Positions 5,845-7,785 of a DNA stretch of 7,785 bases are shown here, one piece after another; the first letter of the stretch is position 1, and every line of letters begins with the position of its first letter. A program made the position numbers and the translations under genes. The notes below the pieces were generated by a model. That model was not told the DNA's origin. It was given only the letters and a program-made list of their open reading frames with translations, and searched no databases. This DNA is from an uncultured Sutterella sp. GTDB lineage: Bacteria; Pseudomonadota; Gammaproteobacteria; Burkholderiales; Burkholderiaceae_F. The stretch spans positions 1 to 7,785 of the forward strand of contig UQUM01000064.1 in the NCBI GenBank assembly GCA_900544255.1, given 5' to 3'.

Positions 5845-6762
5845 ATGTCGCTGCAACTGCGTCACAGTTTTCTGCTCTTCGTCACGGCCGCCATCTGGGG
5901 CACGGGGTTCGTCGCTCAAGCGCTCGGGATGGAACATATTTCCCCTTTTGCCTACACCTGGGGGCGAAGCGCCATCGGCTGCGTCTTTCTTCTCGTGCTG
6001 ATGCCGTTTCTGGATCGGCTCCGCGGCATCCGACCGAAGCCCGGGGAACCGAACCTTTGGAAAAATAAATCGCTTTGGATCGGGGGCACGGCCTGCGGGC
6101 TGATGCTTTTTATTTCGGAGTCGCTGCAGCAGTTCGGGCTTCTTTACACCGAAGTCGGAAAAGCGGCCTTCATCACGGGGCTCTACATCGTCTTCGTGCC
6201 GGTGATCAGTGCACTGCGGGGCCGCGGTTCCTCCGTCACTCTCTGGCTCGCCGTCTTCCTTGCTGTCCTCGGCATGTGGTTTTTATCCGTTAAGGAAGGC
6301 GGTTTCTCGCTCTCTTTAGGCGACACGCTGGTACTACTCTGCGCCGTGTCGTTTTCGCTGCACATCCTCGTCATCGATCACTTTGCCCCCAAAGGAGACG
6401 GCGTACGGATGAGCTGCATTCAGTTTGCCGTGGGAAGCGTCGTCGGGGGCGTCTGCATGATGTTTTTTGATCCGCCCTCCCTGCAAGACCTGATGGCAGC
6501 AATGCTCTGCCTCCTATACTCAGGGTGCTTGAGCAACGGCGTTGCCTACACACTGCAGATCGTGGCACAAAAGGGAATGAACCCGACGGTGGCAAGCCTC
6601 ATCATGAGTCTTGAGAGTGCCGTCGGCGCCTTGGCCGGATGGCTTATTTTGGGACAGGTACTCACCGGACGAGAGATCTTAGGATGCGTCATCATGGCCG
6701 TGGCCATCGTCTTGGCGCAAATTCCGAATAGTTGGCTAAAAATTTGCAGAAAGACAAATTGA
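5845..6762 (+). CDS. EamA-family (DMT superfamily) transporter
   Basis: This is a predicted inner-membrane permease of the drug/metabolite transporter superfamily, with two EamA repeats and typically ten membrane helices; members move amino acids and other small metabolites, usually outward. The 305-residue length is typical. Repeat 1 spans about 10-148, with AAIWGTGFVAQ (15-25) and the helix-4 signature GKAAFITGLYIVFVPVISAL (105-124). Repeat 2 spans about 157-293, with NGVAYTLQIVAQK (231-243), NPTVASLIMSLESAVGALAG (246-265) and the final helix CVIMAVAIVLAQIP (281-294). The tail SWLKICRKTN is basic and cytosolic, and is encoded in DNA that turns AT-rich. The ATG at 5845 gives a family-like N-terminus but has no Shine-Dalgarno and follows the preceding terminator closely. 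The substrate is unknown. A decayed AAA/nuclease relic starts within about 20 bases of its stop, and no terminator is seen between them. Confidence 0.92.
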   Translation: MSLQLRHSFLLFVTAAIWGTGFVAQALGMEHISPFAYTWGRSAIGCVFLLVLMPFLDRLRGIRPKPGEPNLWKNKSLWIGGTACGLMLFISESLQQFGLLYTEVGKAAFITGLYIVFVPVISALRGRGSSVTLWLAVFLAVLGMWFLSVKEGGFSLSLGDTLVLLCAVSFSLHILVIDHFAPKGDGVRMSCIQFAVGSVVGGVCMMFFDPPSLQDLMAAMLCLLYSGCLSNGVAYTLQIVAQKGMNPTVASLIMSLESAVGALAGWLILGQVLTGREILGCVIMAVAIVLAQIPNSWLKICRKTN

Positions 6763-6782
6763 TAATCTCCTCAATAAGATGA

Positions 6783-7646
6783 GATTCTTTCGAGGATTTC
6801 GAAAACAATACCGCTGGAGGCTTGCCAATGCTTTCGGTAAATTCGGTTTTATTCTCAGAGAAAACACACCGAACCGATCGAAGCGCAGCTGAGATGGATT
6901 CAGAAATTATTGGTTTGAAACCGGTGGAATCAGTGCGTCCCTCATCTTCTATTTTAAGAGTTATGCCCTGAGAGACCCGGCCGAATTTCAAGATCCGAAG
7001 CAACTGTCCCGGGAAGTCCTGTCCGCTTCTAGGGGGACTGTCGAATCTGTCGGACATCGCCCTTTTGACTCAGGCCGGTTACCTGACCATTAAGGATTAC
7101 CACGACGGCGAATTTTCACTGGGCTATCCCAACGAAGAAGTCAAGGCAAGTATGGGGGCACTTTATTCAGGGATGCTTCTCAAAGGAAAAACACTCTCGG
7201 AAGTAAAAGCAGGGAACATCGTCTCTCTCATGGCAAAAGACACGCCGGACGCCGTCATCACGGGATTCAACCGCATGTTCTTGGCGTTGGATCATGTCAG
7301 ATACCCGGTCGTTGACGAAGCCGCCTGCCGCGGTTATCTGCAGGCCATGCTCTGCGGCACCGGCGTATATGCGAGAGTCGAAGTTCACAATGCTTTGGAG
7401 CGTTCCGATTTGGAAGTCGACGCCGGGAATCGCCGGTGGATTTTCGAACTCGAATACCTGGCAGCATCCGCTTCAAAAAGTGAAACCCTCAAAACGCAAC
7501 TGCTGGCTGAGGCGGTGAAAAAAAAACGATTACGCCGTTACGGCGAACAGGCCATTTCCGGCCGGAAACTCGTGAGAATTGCCGCCGTCTTCTCTGCAAC
7601 AAAACGCCAAATCGTTTGCTGGACGACGGTGCCACTGCAATCCTGA
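6783..7646 (+). pseudogene. Truncated, frameshifted AAA-ATPase-like/PD-(D/E)XK nuclease-family relic
   Basis: This is the 3' part of a gene from the AAA-ATPase-like plus PD-(D/E)XK (DUF1703/PDDEXK_9) family, common as multi-copy genes in gut bacteria and of uncertain biological role. Frame A (6783-6899) reads DFENN...LSVNSVLF. The reading then moves to the frame of 6896, giving GFRNYWFETGGISASLIFYF, then KSYALRDPAEF and LSREVLSASR. After the G5 run at 7032-7036 it returns to the first frame with LSNLSDIALLTQAGYLTIKD and runs to TGA at 7644-7646. A one-base loss near 6897 and a one-base gain in G5 would explain both switches. The nuclease domain shows SDLEV and RRWIFELEY, where family members carry E-x-K, so the Lys is Glu. 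The expected Gln of the later AVEQI helix also appears replaced (AVKKK, on an A9 run). The N-terminal P-loop part is absent. The open frame from TTG 7065 (193 residues) has no ribosome site and is unlikely to be an independent gene. Confidence 0.82.
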
Positions 7647-7785
7647 CCAGACCTCGTTTTCCGAATTTTCCGCGGTACGAACCCGCCTAATTTTCTCAGC
7701 GGTTTCATCTAGTACATCGTTCGTGAAATACGTTAATTAATTGATCAATCCTCTTATCCCTCGTTGTGAGCCTGCAATAAGCGAG
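7647..7785. other. Right-end intergenic stretch, no gene seen
   Basis: These 139 bases after the nuclease relic are noticeably AT-richer than the rest of the window. No open frame with a start and ribosome site, no RNA gene and no strong terminator is visible. They may carry the promoter region of a gene beyond the window edge; a CTCG...CGAG pair at 7760-7785 is too weak and too close to the edge to interpret. Confidence 0.5.
7733..7749. repeat. Two abutting palindromes TTAATTAA and ATTGATCAAT
   Basis: TTAATTAA (7733-7740) and ATTGATCAAT (7740-7749) are each perfect palindromes sharing one base, within the AT-rich right-end spacer. Such symmetric AT-rich sequence can be an operator for a dimeric regulator, but low-complexity AT sequence makes chance palindromes common. 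Confidence 0.4.

Noticed and set aside
7032..7036. G5 run as a programmed frameshift or phase-variable site
   Set aside because: A five-base run is short for phase variation, and a second uncorrected frame change upstream plus loss of the N-terminal half point to plain decay.
6692..7057. 121-codon minus-strand open frame over the EamA end and the relic
   Set aside because: I could not recognise it, and its complement encodes the EamA C-terminus plus the conserved NYWFETGG segment of the nuclease family, which explains the sequence better.
7518..7526. A9 tract as a possible phase-variation switch
   Set aside because: The gene is already truncated and frameshifted upstream, so slippage here could not restore a functional product.
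7760..7785. Possible tRNA 3' end or attachment site at the right edge
   Set aside because: Only a 4-bp CTCG/CGAG pairing is visible, with no T-loop consensus or CCA, and the window ends before it can be judged.

Overview
This GC-rich window has the look of a gut-type betaproteobacterium. The bacterial-type prolyl-tRNA synthetase, the mix of small transporters with an [FeFe]-hydrogenase maturase, and the decayed AAA-ATPase/PD-(D/E)XK gene at the right end together suggest Burkholderiales, family Sutterellaceae (Sutterella/Parasutterella-like). This placement is an inference from gene content and remembered family sequences. No search was run.

Layout, left to right. The first ~43 bases are the tail of an upstream transcription unit, closed by an intrinsic terminator (42-80). 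Two minus-strand genes follow: an AEC-family permease (198-1118) and, upstream of it, a LOG-family phosphoribohydrolase (1215-1751). They are probably co-transcribed from the divergent region at 1752-1946. From there on everything reads on the plus strand: hydE (1947-3173), proS (3258-5015), an orphan FixJ/TtrR-like response regulator (5152-5775) and an EamA-family permease (5845-6762). hydE, proS and the regulator each end in a clear intrinsic terminator, so these are mostly single-gene units packed very tightly. proS and the EamA gene start only about 20 bases or less after the preceding gene's U-tract and lack an obvious Shine-Dalgarno sequence.

The right end (about 6783-7646) is a 5'-truncated, frameshifted relic of the AAA-ATPase-like/PD-(D/E)XK protein family. 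Reading all three forward frames recovers a continuous family-like sequence that switches frame twice, near 6897 and in a G5 run at 7032-7036. Two of the expected nuclease-site residues are also changed. The last 139 bases are AT-rich and hold two adjacent palindromes but no visible gene.

The genes do not form one pathway. The most informative are hydE, which implies that an [FeFe] hydrogenase and HydF/HydG are encoded elsewhere in the genome, and the orphan response regulator, whose sensor kinase is not here. I found no CRISPR array, rRNA or tRNA, no intact insertion sequence, and no convincing new multi-gene system.
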